A stretch of DNA of 64,000 bases from an uncultured Acidimicrobiaceae bacterium (GTDB lineage: Bacteria; Actinomycetota; Acidimicrobiia; Acidimicrobiales; Ilumatobacteraceae), in assembly GCA_903919455.1 (NCBI GenBank), contig CAIXIJ010000056.1:1-64000 (forward strand), in the 5' to 3' direction. Of the stretch, positions 43,806 to 52,044 are shown piece after piece. Numbering within the stretch: the first letter of the stretch is position 1; each line of letters starts with the position of its first letter. The position numbers and the translations under genes were made by a program. The notes under the pieces were generated by a model, which saw nothing but the letters and a program-made list of their open reading frames with translations, ran no database searches and was not told the origin of the DNA.

Positions 43806-45242
43806 TCAGTGGAAGATTGGGTACGCACGCTCGAAGAGCGCATCGGTGTGGTTACGGATGTCGTGGTACACGGTGTCGGCCATCTGGCGATACACGTGCT
43901 CGTTCGCCGCGTTCGGCTCGAAGGACTCGCGGGGCTTGCTCATTGCAGCAGCCGCTGTGGTGAAGTCGGGATGCACCCCGGTGGCCACCGCTGCGCACAT
44001 GGCGGCACCCATTGCTGCACCACCGCCATCGACGCTGCGCGAGGCCCGAATACCGAACACATCGGCGAAGATGCTCATGAACAGTGGGCTGTTGGCACCG
44101 CCACCCGACACGACGATCTCGGTGAGGGTGACGCCCAACTCGGCGCTCATGGCATCGACGTGGAACTTCATGGTGAGTGCGATCGCTTCCAGGATGCTGC
44201 GATACACGTGCCCACGACTGTGCCGGGCATCGAAGCCCAGCATCATTCCCTTGCGAAACGGTTTGTCGGTGGTGGCAAGCCAGTCGAGCACGGTCATCAA
44301 CCCATCGCTGCCGGCAGGCACCAACGCGGCTTCCTGCTCGATGTACTGCTCTCGCGACATCCCGAGCGACACGGCCTTCTCCGCCACTTCGTCGCCGAGC
44401 AGATCCAGGAACCACGTGAGCGTCCACATGCCGCGACGCACACCACTGCTCTCGTAGAGATAGCGGTTCGGGACAGACGCAAAGTTCGTCCAGAACGCTT
44501 GCGGTCGGCGATGGTTCTCGTGGCCGTGCACCATCGCAGCGATGTAGGTGCCCAGCGACACGAGCGCCGTGGTTTCGCCGAGCGAACCCGAGCCGAGCAT
44601 CTCCACGGCCTTATCGTTTGCAGTGGCCACCACGGCAATGCCCTCAGGCAGGCCCGTGGCAGCAGCAGCAGCCGAGGTGATGGGACCAATGACGTCGCCC
44701 GGCATCTGCAGATCGAATAGTTGCTCGCGCCGAACTGCGAATCGTTCGTACAGCGACGGGTCGTCGCTCCATTGCCATGTGTCGGTGTTGATGGGCCACT
44801 GCAGAAGGATGTTGTTCGCCGCGGTGTCCTTGAACTGCCCGGTGAAACGGTGAGCGATATAGCCCGTCGTGGTGGTGCTGTACCGATGATCGGGATGCGT
44901 GGGGACGTAGGGCTCGTACGCCCGGTCGTCCATCCAGCTCACCACGGGTTCAACCAACTCGCCCTCGGCATCGAGGAACACCTTGCAGCACCGGATGGGG
45001 CAGATGCCCACTGCGACGATCTCGGAGGGGTCGCCCTGAAAGCGTTCCATCGCCAACGTGCTGGCAGCGCAGATCGAGGTCCAGAGATCATCGTCGGGAT
45101 GCACCGCCACGCCGTGGCGCGGGCGACTCATCGGGCGCAGGAAGTGCTGCCCGCGAGCCACCGCGTTGCCAGCCGCGTCGTAGACGACGACCTTGGCGCT
45201 CTGCGTGCCGCAGTCGACACCGACGAGATACGGACCGGCCAT
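43806..45242 (-). CDS. FGGY-family carbohydrate kinase
   Basis: The 478-residue kinase has the ASKHA fold: VGVDCGTQSAKVVVYDAAGN at the N-terminus, a second phosphate-binding region near FSLGTYIAAMVH-type sequence and VVSGGGANSPLFMSIFADVFG in the C-terminal half, the FGGY adenosine motif. It phosphorylates a pentulose or polyol-type sugar; xylulokinase-like enzymes are the closest group by eye. It overlaps the upstream SDR by one base (TGATG) and is followed by the FAD-linked oxidase, so a keto-sugar produced by the SDR would be a plausible substrate. Confidence 0.9.
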   Translation of the reverse strand: MAGPYLVGVDCGTQSAKVVVYDAAGNAVARGQHFLRPMSRPRHGVAVHPDDDLWTSICAASTLAMERFQGDPSEIVAVGICPIRCCKVFLDAEGELVEPVVSWMDDRAYEPYVPTHPDHRYSTTTTGYIAHRFTGQFKDTAANNILLQWPINTDTWQWSDDPSLYERFAVRREQLFDLQMPGDVIGPITSAAAAATGLPEGIAVVATANDKAVEMLGSGSLGETTALVSLGTYIAAMVHGHENHRRPQAFWTNFASVPNRYLYESSGVRRGMWTLTWFLDLLGDEVAEKAVSLGMSREQYIEQEAALVPAGSDGLMTVLDWLATTDKPFRKGMMLGFDARHSRGHVYRSILEAIALTMKFHVDAMSAELGVTLTEIVVSGGGANSPLFMSIFADVFGIRASRSVDGGGAAMGAAMCAAVATGVHPDFTTAAAAMSKPRESFEPNAANEHVYRQMADTVYHDIRNHTDALFERAYPIFH

Positions 45243-46018
45243 CAGCGGACCAGGTAACCGCCGTCGACGGCCAGAATGTGGCCGTTCACGTAATCGCTGG
45301 CGCGACTGGCGAGGAACACCACCGTGCCCATCAGGTCGGCGGGGTCACCCCAGCGATCGGCGGGGATGTGCTCCAGCACCCGACGGTTGGAGTCGGGGTT
45401 GCTGCGCGTTGCGGTGGTGATGGCGGTGGCGAAGTAACCCGGCGCCAGGCCGTTCACCTGCACGTTGTGCATGGCCAACTCGTCGGCGTAGGCCTTGGTG
45501 AAGCCGGCGATGCCGTGCTTGGTGGCGGCGTAGGCCGACGAGTAACGACCGCCGAGGAAGCTGAACATGGAACAGATGTTGATGATCTTGCCGCTGCGCT
45601 GCGGCACGAAGTACTTGGCGGCCTCGAAGCTCATCTCGAATGCAGCGGTGAGGTTCACGGCCACGGTGGGGTCCCACTTGTCGCGGCCGAACTCCAGCAC
45701 TTCGCCGAGCGGGCAGATTCCGGCGCTGTTGACCAGGATGTCGATGGACCCCAGACGAGCCACGCACTCGGCCAGCACCTGCTCCGGCACGCCGTCGGCG
45801 GTGATGTCGGCCTTCATGAACTCGTAGCGCACACCTTCGGCCTCCACCAGGGGTCCGGTGGTGCCGTCATCGTCCATGATGCTGGGCACGAACACGTTCG
45901 CACCACCCTTCGCCAACGCCAGCGTAAAGGCCTGACCGAGGCCGGTGTTGCCGCCGGTGACGATGGCATTCTTGCCACGCAGGCTGAAGAAATCCATCGC
46001 GAAGTCCTTGATGTCCAT
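45242..46018 (-). CDS. Short-chain dehydrogenase/reductase (KduD-like polyol/sugar acid type)
   Basis: The 258-residue SDR has TGGNTGLGQ near residues 18-26, NSAGICPLG, the serine of INICSMFSF, the YAATK active-site pair and a terminal GHILAVDGGYLVR, typical of gluconate-type and KduD dehydrogenases. The N-terminus (MDIKDFAMDFFSLRGKNAIVTGG) fits ATG 46018, which is seven bases after a TAACAT hexamer; an ATG at 46027 would overlap that hexamer. It is the first gene of the SDR-kinase-FAD oxidase operon and probably oxidises a polyol to the ketose used by the kinase. Confidence 0.88.
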   Translation of the reverse strand: MDIKDFAMDFFSLRGKNAIVTGGNTGLGQAFTLALAKGGANVFVPSIMDDDGTTGPLVEAEGVRYEFMKADITADGVPEQVLAECVARLGSIDILVNSAGICPLGEVLEFGRDKWDPTVAVNLTAAFEMSFEAAKYFVPQRSGKIINICSMFSFLGGRYSSAYAATKHGIAGFTKAYADELAMHNVQVNGLAPGYFATAITTATRSNPDSNRRVLEHIPADRWGDPADLMGTVVFLASRASDYVNGHILAVDGGYLVR

Positions 46019-46024
46019 GCTCGG

Positions 46025-46030
46025 CATGTT
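46025..46030 (-). promoter_or_regulatory. Leaderless -10 element of the SDR operon
   Basis: TAACAT on the minus strand lies seven bases before ATG 46018, which argues against the ATG at 46027 as the start. Confidence 0.55.
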
Positions 46031-46162
46031 AGTGCAGCGCCCCTTCTTTGCCGGGACAGTCGTACCCGGAAATTGATGACGTCTCAGGGCGAATGCAGCG
46101 CACCCTCGCTGTCTGCGAGCCGAACTGAGCGATCGGCCCAGATCGCTGGCAGGCTGAGGGGC

Positions 46163-47380
46163 GTGCAGCAACGCGACCTGTTGATCATCGGCGCCGGCCC
46201 CGGCGGCTCGGCCGCCGCCATGCTGGCGGCACGCGCCGGACTGAAGGTCACCATCTTCGAGAAGGCCCCGCACGGTCGCGACAAAGTGTGCGGCGACGGC
46301 CTCACACCCCGCGCCGTTGGCGCACTCAACGAACTGGGCATCGACCTCTCCTCCGCTCACCGCATCGACGGCTTGCGGATGATCGCGTTCAAGAAGACCC
46401 GCGAACTTTCCTGGCCCACCACCACGCGCTTCCCCAACCATGGTGCGGTGTGGCCCCGACACCGGCTCGACACGCACCTCATCGACGCAGCCATTGCCGA
46501 CGGTGCCGAGGCGCGTTTCGACTGCGAGGCGTTGCCGCTACTGGAGGGCGGAAAAGTGGTCGGCGTGGTTGCCTGCGGCGAAGAGTTCCGAGCACCGCTC
46601 ACCATCCTCGCCGCGGGTGCTCAGGGCCTGGCCGCGAAGATGCTCGGCGCCGAGCGCGATCCGAACGAACCATTTGGCCTGGCCATCCGCGCCTACGCCC
46701 CCACCCCGCGCCATGTGGAGCGCCACCTGGAGGCCTGCCTCAGTCTGCGCGACGAGCACGGCACCCCCGTGCCGGGTTATGGCTGGATGTTCCCCGCAGG
46801 TGATGGCACCGTCAACATCGGCGTCGGCGCTCTCAGCACGATGAAGGGTTTCAAGAAGCTCAACCTCAACCGCCTGCTCGACCAGTACGCGGCAATCGTG
46901 CGCGAGCCGTGGTCGCTGGGCGAGTATCAGGACAAGCCTCGCGCCTGGCGCCTGCCGATGAGCAGCCTCCAGCGTGTCGGACCCGGATGGTTGGCCATCG
47001 GCGATGCTGCCGGCTTCGTGAACCCAATGAACGGCGAAGGCATCGACTACGCGCTCGAGAGCGGCATGCTCGCCGTTCAGCAGTTCCTTGCCGACCCGGC
47101 GAACGTGCAGGCCAACTACGACCGAGAGGTGGGCGCCAGGTTCGACGCATTCCTGCGCACTGGCCGCCGGTTCAGCTTCATCATCGGCCACCCATGGCTG
47201 CTGAAGCCGGGCCTGCGGGTAGCTGTCGGCACGCAGTCGGCCGCCGACATCACCCTCGCCGTCATGGGCAACCTCATCGACAGCTCCACCCCCGGTGCCG
47301 CTGGCCGAGTGATGAAGGTGGCTGATACCACGTTGCGCTGGGCCGACCCGGTGTTGCGACGTACCCGCGCGAAGGCGTGA
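46163..47380 (+). CDS. Geranylgeranyl-reductase-family FAD oxidoreductase
   Basis: The 405-residue protein has an FAD motif GAGPGGSAAAML near residues 9-20, KVCGDGLTPRAVGALNELG (a family hallmark) near 45-60, and the IGDAAGFVNPMNGEGIDYALESG second FAD motif. In actinobacteria, relatives reduce isoprenoid side chains such as that of menaquinone (MenJ). GTG 46163 has GAGGGG just before it. A short inverted repeat AGCGATC/GATCGCT (46128-46134 and 46141-46147) lies in the promoter gap. It overlaps the next gene by GTGA and so leads a small operon with a protein of unknown function and a Rieske oxygenase. Confidence 0.88.
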   Translation: MQQRDLLIIGAGPGGSAAAMLAARAGLKVTIFEKAPHGRDKVCGDGLTPRAVGALNELGIDLSSAHRIDGLRMIAFKKTRELSWPTTTRFPNHGAVWPRHRLDTHLIDAAIADGAEARFDCEALPLLEGGKVVGVVACGEEFRAPLTILAAGAQGLAAKMLGAERDPNEPFGLAIRAYAPTPRHVERHLEACLSLRDEHGTPVPGYGWMFPAGDGTVNIGVGALSTMKGFKKLNLNRLLDQYAAIVREPWSLGEYQDKPRAWRLPMSSLQRVGPGWLAIGDAAGFVNPMNGEGIDYALESGMLAVQQFLADPANVQANYDREVGARFDAFLRTGRRFSFIIGHPWLLKPGLRVAVGTQSAADITLAVMGNLIDSSTPGAAGRVMKVADTTLRWADPVLRRTRAKA

Positions 47381-47964
47381 CCGTGCTCCCCGAGCCCACC
47401 CCGGTGCCTGCATGGTTGCGGGGTTGTTGGCGTCGCGCCAGGATCCAATTCGCCGACGGCACCCGGAACGACACCGACCCCGTGTACTGGTTGCAGACGG
47501 CCAGCGCCATGGCCGACGTGCGGCCCGGCAACGCCAGCACCGGTTACACGGTGGCTGACGACGTGCACACGCTCACCGACGGCAGCCACCGCGCCACGGC
47601 CCAGTGGTACACCTATGGCGTGGGTGCCAACTTCCAACCCGAGGTCACGTTCCCCGAACCCGGCATTCTTCACGTGAACCCCACGGGCAACGTGATGATG
47701 GAGCACGCCCCCAGCGGCGCGTACGTCGAGGAATGGCACCTCGTACCGGGCTCGGCCGGCTCGGCGCCCACGCGCCGAGTACTCAGCGATGGTCGCGAGT
47801 TGTTCATGGCCGGCCCTGTGGCCATCCTGGCGCCGTGCCCGGCGACGGCGATCCCACTGGAATGCCAGTTCATCGTGGCCATCCGTCACGATGACGGCAC
47901 ACATCGAGTCGTTGCCTCCACGCTCCCCTGTTCTGAAGGAAGCATCCTTGACCTCCCTATCTGA
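47377..47964 (+). CDS. Conserved-looking protein of unknown function (HRI1-like?)
   Basis: The 195-residue soluble protein has no signal peptide or membrane helix. Tryptophan-rich opening WLRGCWRRARIQFADGT and VYWLQTASAMADVR, followed by WYTYGVGANFQPEVTF, suggest a beta-rich, barrel-like fold; the wording faintly recalls HRI1-type domains, but I would not assign a family. GTG 47377 overlaps the reductase stop. The Rieske oxygenase start lies inside its last 17 bases, so translation of all three is coupled. Confidence 0.62.
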   Translation: MTVLPEPTPVPAWLRGCWRRARIQFADGTRNDTDPVYWLQTASAMADVRPGNASTGYTVADDVHTLTDGSHRATAQWYTYGVGANFQPEVTFPEPGILHVNPTGNVMMEHAPSGAYVEEWHLVPGSAGSAPTRRVLSDGRELFMAGPVAILAPCPATAIPLECQFIVAIRHDDGTHRVVASTLPCSEGSILDLPI

Positions 47965-49090
47965 GCACCTGCAATGCGAGCTCGCTGCAGTGGCCAACGG
48001 TTCGTTCGCCGATGCCCGAATGCTGCCGCTGGAGGTCTACCGCTCCGAGGCTGTTCTGGCCGCCGAGCACGAACGCATTCTTCATCCGGCGTGGCACTGC
48101 CTCGGGCGTACCGCCGACGTTCCGAAGCCAGGCGACCATTTCGTCGGTGAACTGCCGCATCAGCACGCTGACAGCACGTTCGGCAGTCGCCAGGTGCTCG
48201 TGGTGCGAGGCGACGACGATGTCATCCGCGCGTTCGACAACGTGTGCATTCACCGGGGCGCCCCACTGGCCACCGGATGCGGCAACGAGGCGCGCTTCAC
48301 CTGCCCCTACCACGCCTGGACGTTCCGCCTCGACGGGCAGCTCATCGGCGCCCCCTACCTACCGGAGATCGTCGCCTCAGAGCACCGGCTCGGAGCACTC
48401 GCGCTGGAGGAATGGGAAGGCTTCCTGTTCGTGTCCGCTAACCCAGCGCCGACGCCACTGCAACCATCGTTGGCAGGCCTGAGCGATGTGGTCGCCCGCT
48501 TCCGGATGGACCGCTATGTGCCGGTGCATCAGGAGATCGAGATCTGGGCCACCAACTGGAAACTGCTGGTCGAGAACTTCATGGACAGCTACCACGTGTT
48601 CAAGGTGCACCGCGCCACGTTCGGTGTCGGCAGCACCAGTCCCTTGAACACCACGATGCACCCCGGCACCGATGCGTGGGCGCATCACGTGGCACTCGAC
48701 CCCGACGAAATGGCGGCCGCCAACAACACCGACCTCGTCGGCGACTGGCGGCGGGCTGTGGTGCTCGCCGCGGTGTTCCCCACCCACGTGATGCAGTTGC
48801 AACCCGACTACCTCTGGTACCTGCAGATCAGCCCTCTCGGAACCGATCAGGTGCGCATTCGCTGGGACGTGTCCGTGGCACCCGACGTGCTGTCTGCCCA
48901 CGCAGATCCCGACGCCTACGTGCGCGGCATCCTCCAGCTCCTGCGGGCCGTGAATGGCGAGGATCATCCGGTCGTGGAGAGCGTGCGGCGGGCCGCCGAT
49001 GGGCCGCAGTTCGCTCGGGCGCCATTGTCGAAGTACGAGCAGAACGTGGTCGATTTCGATCGCTTCGTGGCTCGCCGTCTGGCGCTCTGA
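47948..49090 (+). CDS. Rieske non-heme iron oxygenase, alpha-subunit type
   Basis: The 380-residue oxygenase has the Rieske cluster C100-x-H102 and C119-x2-H122 (CIHRGAP and FTCPYHAWTF) and the mononuclear iron region NWKLLVENFMDSYHVFKVHR near residues 195-215. It resembles choline monooxygenase/GbcA-type enzymes, which hydroxylate N-methyl groups or small aliphatic substrates, but aromatic or lipid substrates are possible. No reductase gene lies nearby. TTG 47948 is chosen because GAAGGA lies seven bases upstream and it overlaps the previous gene; no ATG or GTG gives a better N-terminus. The context (lipid-type reductase) does not prove a betaine role. Confidence 0.85.
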   Translation: MTSLSEHLQCELAAVANGSFADARMLPLEVYRSEAVLAAEHERILHPAWHCLGRTADVPKPGDHFVGELPHQHADSTFGSRQVLVVRGDDDVIRAFDNVCIHRGAPLATGCGNEARFTCPYHAWTFRLDGQLIGAPYLPEIVASEHRLGALALEEWEGFLFVSANPAPTPLQPSLAGLSDVVARFRMDRYVPVHQEIEIWATNWKLLVENFMDSYHVFKVHRATFGVGSTSPLNTTMHPGTDAWAHHVALDPDEMAAANNTDLVGDWRRAVVLAAVFPTHVMQLQPDYLWYLQISPLGTDQVRIRWDVSVAPDVLSAHADPDAYVRGILQLLRAVNGEDHPVVESVRRAADGPQFARAPLSKYEQNVVDFDRFVARRLAL

Positions 49091-49097
49091 GCCGGAG

Positions 49098-49109
49098 TAG
49101 CGTGACGGC
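49098..49109 (+). promoter_or_regulatory. Leaderless -10 element of the aminotransferase
   Basis: TAGCGT (49098-49103) is followed by six bases and GTG 49110; no ribosome-binding site is seen. Confidence 0.55.
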
Positions 49110-50819
49110 GTGCAGGATGCCGTCGACACCCCACTGCTGCGACGAATCCGCGAGTCCGTCATCGGCGACGACCAGGTGATGGACGGCCCCTACGGGCCGC
49201 ATCGCATCACGTACGCCGACTACACCGCATCGGGTCGGGCGCTCACGTTCATCGAAGACTTCATCCGCGACGAGGTGCTCCCCCGCTACGCCAACACCCA
49301 CACCGAGTCGTCGGGCACCGGCCTGCAGACCACGCGGCTGCGTGAGGACGCCAGAAGGATCATCCACCATGCCGTGGGTGGCGACGACGACACGTGTGTG
49401 ATCTTCTGCGGTTCGGGTGCCACCGGAGCCGTCGACAAACTCGTCGGCATCTTGAACCTGCGCATCCCGGCCGATCTCGACGACCGGTACCACCTCAGCG
49501 ACCACATCCCGAGGGCCGACCGTCCGGTGGTGTTCGTCGGGCCGTACGAGCACCACTCCAACGAGATCCCGTGGCGCGAGTCGATCGCCGACGTGGTGAC
49601 CATCCCCGAAGACGCCGACGGACACATCGACCTGGCTCGCCTCGAGACCGAACTCATCGCGCACGCCGACCGGGCGGTGAAGATCGGTTCGTTCTCCGCG
49701 GCGTCGAACGTCACCGGCATCGTGTCGAACACGTGCGCCATCGCCGATGTACTGCATCGCCACGACGCCCTGTCGTTCTGGGACTTCGCCGCAGCCGGCC
49801 CCTACGTCGACATCGAGATGTATCCGCAGTGCGGCGAGCACCCGCTCGCCTACAAGGACGCCGTCTTCCTCAGCCCGCACAAGTTCGTGGGCGGTCCCGG
49901 CACCCCGGGAGTGCTGGTGGTGCGTAAGGAACTGCTCCGCAACCGGGTGCCCGACGTGGTGGGTGGTGGCACCGTTGCCTATGTGAACCCCAGCGAGCAC
50001 CGATTCCTCGACGACCCGGTGCATCGCGAGGAGGGCGGCACCCCGGCCATCATCGAATCCATCCGCGCAGGGCTCGTGTTCCAACTGAAGCAGGCCGTCG
50101 GCGTCGACACCATCCGCGCTCGCGAGGAGGCCTACTGGCACCGCGCCGTTGCAGCGTGGGCGCGGAATCCATCGCTGCAACTGTTGGGCAACACCACCTC
50201 GGATCGGTTGTCCATCGTGTCATTCGTGGTGCGCCGCCCGGGCGGCAGGTACCTCCATCACAACTACGTCGTGGCACTACTCAGCGACCTCTTCGGCATC
50301 CAGTCGCGCGGCGGTTGTTCGTGCGCAGGCCCATACGGACATCGACTGCTCGGCATCGACCTCGAACGGTCCCACGAGTTCGAGCACGAGATCGCGCAGG
50401 GGTGCGAGGGCATCAAGCCCGGCTGGACCCGGGTGAGCTTCAACTACTTCATCTCCGAGGCGGTGTTCCAGTACCTCGTCGACGCGGTCGATCTGGTGGC
50501 CGAACACGGCTGGAAACTGCTCCCCGAGTACCGCTTCGACCCCACCACCGGACTATGGCGTCACCGCCTCGGCAATGTGGAGCCTCCCCTTCGACTCGCC
50601 GATCTCTCCTACGACGCAGCGACCGGCGAGTTCCGACACCCCACGCTGGACCACCAGCGAGCCCCCGAGTCGGCGCTCGCCGAGTATCTCGAATCGGCCC
50701 GCCTCCGGTTCAACGCGGCATCGTCGACAGCAAGCACCGAACCGAGCACCGGAGCGTTGTCGGCCGATTTCGAACACCTGCGCTGGTTCGAGTTGCCTGC
50801 CGAGTCGCTGACCGCATAG
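49110..50819 (+). CDS. Class V aminotransferase / cysteine-desulfurase-like PLP enzyme
   Basis: The 569-residue protein is a fold-type I PLP enzyme. FCGSGATGAVDKLVGIL, FVGPYEHHSNEIPWRE, FWDFAAAGPYVDIEM and LSPHKFVGGPGTPGVLV (with the PLP lysine) are the class V signature. GGCSCAGPYGHRLLG in the second half carries cysteines that could serve as a catalytic thiol. It is longer than SufS-like enzymes, with about 130 extra C-terminal residues after EYRFDPTTGLW. Similar long forms occur in actinobacteria, and their substrate is not known. Start is GTG under a leaderless promoter; the gene ends 208 bases before the secreted-protein gene. Confidence 0.82.
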   Translation: MQDAVDTPLLRRIRESVIGDDQVMDGPYGPHRITYADYTASGRALTFIEDFIRDEVLPRYANTHTESSGTGLQTTRLREDARRIIHHAVGGDDDTCVIFCGSGATGAVDKLVGILNLRIPADLDDRYHLSDHIPRADRPVVFVGPYEHHSNEIPWRESIADVVTIPEDADGHIDLARLETELIAHADRAVKIGSFSAASNVTGIVSNTCAIADVLHRHDALSFWDFAAAGPYVDIEMYPQCGEHPLAYKDAVFLSPHKFVGGPGTPGVLVVRKELLRNRVPDVVGGGTVAYVNPSEHRFLDDPVHREEGGTPAIIESIRAGLVFQLKQAVGVDTIRAREEAYWHRAVAAWARNPSLQLLGNTTSDRLSIVSFVVRRPGGRYLHHNYVVALLSDLFGIQSRGGCSCAGPYGHRLLGIDLERSHEFEHEIAQGCEGIKPGWTRVSFNYFISEAVFQYLVDAVDLVAEHGWKLLPEYRFDPTTGLWRHRLGNVEPPLRLADLSYDAATGEFRHPTLDHQRAPESALAEYLESARLRFNAASSTASTEPSTGALSADFEHLRWFELPAESLTA

Positions 50820-51027
50820 GTCAGCAACAGTGGTACATGCACCATGGCGTACGACCTTTTTGCAGTACGTCGCACGACCAGTGTTCCATCGGCTTAGGTC
50901 ACTACCGCAGAATCGCGCGGGTTCACAGAGAGATGATCAAGACGGGCGATTTCGGCAAACCAGTGTTGGCTCGCCAGCGTGTCTCCGTCGTGCCTCATCA
51001 GAGGTACTGGACGGGAGCAAGCGAATC
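50820..51027. other. Intergenic leader with possible stem
   Basis: The gap holds no credible reading frame. GGCGA and TCGCC close a stem near 50945-50980 with an inner CCA-GTGT-TGG hairpin, and the spacing before ATG 51028 (about 50 bases) suggests a 5' untranslated leader for the secreted-protein gene. No known riboswitch consensus is recognised. Confidence 0.35.
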
Positions 51028-51465
51028 ATGAAGTCTTTTCGGGAAAAAGGAAGCCATCGCCTCATCGGCACCATCGCAGCGGGCATGCTGCTGATGGCCC
51101 TGGCCGTCGGCGGCGTTCAGGCAAAGGGCGGCGGCGCCCGAGGCGGCGGCGCAGAGAACGTGGGCGGAGCCGGCTCAGGACTCGTGTGCACCGACGGCGG
51201 CGAGATCGGGTCTGCGGGCGTCAATCGCTCCGGCAACCGCCTCACCATCGCGATCGGCATGGCGAACGACGCTCTCGGTGCCGACTGGGACCTTTCGGTC
51301 GTCGACAACGGCGCCATCGCTTCGTCCTCTCACATCTCCTATCCCGGGCTCAATTGGTCATCGGCCCAGTCGATCCCCTTGGCCAAGGGCCGGCACACCA
51401 TCGACATCACGCTCACGAGTGCTGCTGGCGAGATCTGCAGCGGTTCGGCCAGCGTCAAGAACTGA
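51028..51465 (+). CDS. Small secreted protein of unknown function (Gly-rich)
   Basis: The 145-residue protein has a signal peptide (LIGTIAAGMLLMALAVGGVQA) ending near AKG. A Gly/Ala-rich linker (GGGARGGGAENVGGAG) leads to a roughly 90-residue beta-rich domain with two cysteines (GLVCTDGG and GEICSGSA) that could be disulfide-linked. GGGAGC precedes the ATG at a suitable distance. I recognise no family; the design resembles other small exported domains of actinobacteria. A strong hairpin terminator follows it directly. Confidence 0.72.
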   Translation: MKSFREKGSHRLIGTIAAGMLLMALAVGGVQAKGGGARGGGAENVGGAGSGLVCTDGGEIGSAGVNRSGNRLTIAIGMANDALGADWDLSVVDNGAIASSSHISYPGLNWSSAQSIPLAKGRHTIDITLTSAAGEICSGSASVKN

Positions 51466-51484
51466 CTTCCAACTCCCGAACGAG

Positions 51485-51515
51485 AAAGGCCCAGGTCGTA
51501 TGACCTGGGCCTTTT
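51485..51515 (+). terminator. Rho-independent terminator after the secreted-protein gene
   Basis: AAAGGCCCAGGTC (51485-51497) and GACCTGGGCCTTT (51502-51514) form a 13-bp stem with a GTAT loop, followed by a short T run. It also faces the convergent regulator gene. Almost the same stem recurs after the tRNA at 59355. Confidence 0.85.
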
Positions 51516-51529
51516 GTTCGTTGAGGGCG

Positions 51530-51964
51530 TCACGCCTTGGTCAAACAGGCCTGGCAGAGCCCGGCGAAGGCGAAGTGCTGGTCGACGAGGCGGAAGCCGA
51601 TAGTCGGCTCGAGCTTGTCCGACCAGCCCTGCAGCACGGCGTTCGGTATGACACCCATCTCCCCGCATCGCTCGCACACCACGTGCGCATGGCGGTGCGC
51701 GCTCAGGTGATACACCGCCGGCCCGTGGCCGAGGTGGACGTGCGTGACAAGTCCCATGTCGGCGAGGGTGTCGAGGAAGCGGTACACAGTGGTGATGTGC
51801 ACGTCGGGCAACTGCGCCTTTACTCGCTCGGCGAGGTCGTCAGCCGTCACGTGATCGGAGCCCTCGAACAGCACGCGCAAGATGGCCCGACGCTGATCAG
51901 TGACCCGACCGCCTTGCTCTCGAATCGCATCGAGCGTCAGATCGATGACATCGGGTTTCGGCAT
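51530..51964 (-). CDS. Fur-family metalloregulator, probably Zur
   Basis: The 144-residue Fur-type repressor has an N-terminal winged helix (RVTDQRRAILRVLFEGSDHVTADDLAERV) and a dimerisation domain with a structural zinc site of two CxxC pairs, C97/C100 and C137/C140. A His-rich regulatory region (SAHRHAHVVC) lies near residues 88-97. A TAAGGT hexamer lies six bases before its ATG. It is divergent from a zinc/manganese-type ABC transporter, the classic Zur arrangement, so zinc is the favoured metal. It would repress the transporter when metal is sufficient. Confidence 0.87.
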   Translation of the reverse strand: MPKPDVIDLTLDAIREQGGRVTDQRRAILRVLFEGSDHVTADDLAERVKAQLPDVHITTVYRFLDTLADMGLVTHVHLGHGPAVYHLSAHRHAHVVCERCGEMGVIPNAVLQGWSDKLEPTIGFRLVDQHFAFAGLCQACLTKA

Positions 51965-51970
51965 GAGGCC

Positions 51971-51976
51971 ACCTTA
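51971..51976 (-). promoter_or_regulatory. Leaderless -10 element of the Fur-family gene
   Basis: TAAGGT on the minus strand lies six bases before ATG 51964. Confidence 0.55.
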
Positions 51977-52012
51977 CGACAGCGGCCGCATGTGACGTCG
52001 GGCCTCCCTCAC

Positions 52013-52038
52013 TTATTGCAGCCTGTTTGCAGTAACGT
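52013..52038 (+). promoter_or_regulatory. Candidate metalloregulator operator and -10 of the metal transporter
   Basis: TTATTGCA (52013-52020) and TGCAGTAA (52028-52035) form a near-perfect inverted repeat with a seven-base spacer (seven of eight positions pair). It overlaps TAACGT (52033-52038), the -10 six bases before ATG 52045. Binding of the divergent Fur-family repressor would block transcription. The match to the published mycobacterial Zur box is not obvious. Confidence 0.6.
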
Positions 52039-52044
52039 CGTGGC

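Noticed and set aside
45278-46162. A long N-terminal extension of the geranylgeranyl-reductase-like gene.
   Set aside because: The extension is antisense to an SDR with clear motifs; GTG 46163 with a GAGGGG site gives the expected FAD-domain start.
47948-49090. Assignment of the Rieske oxygenase as the glycine betaine monooxygenase GbcA.
   Set aside because: It is 17 kb from the betaine genes, without a GbcB-like reductase, and in a lipid-type context, so only a general Rieske oxygenase call is made.
50820-51027. A cyclic-di-GMP or other riboswitch in the leader of the exported protein.
   Set aside because: GGGCGA-like and GGCAAACC-like pieces recall known switches but the order and conserved core do not match, so only a generic hairpin is reported.
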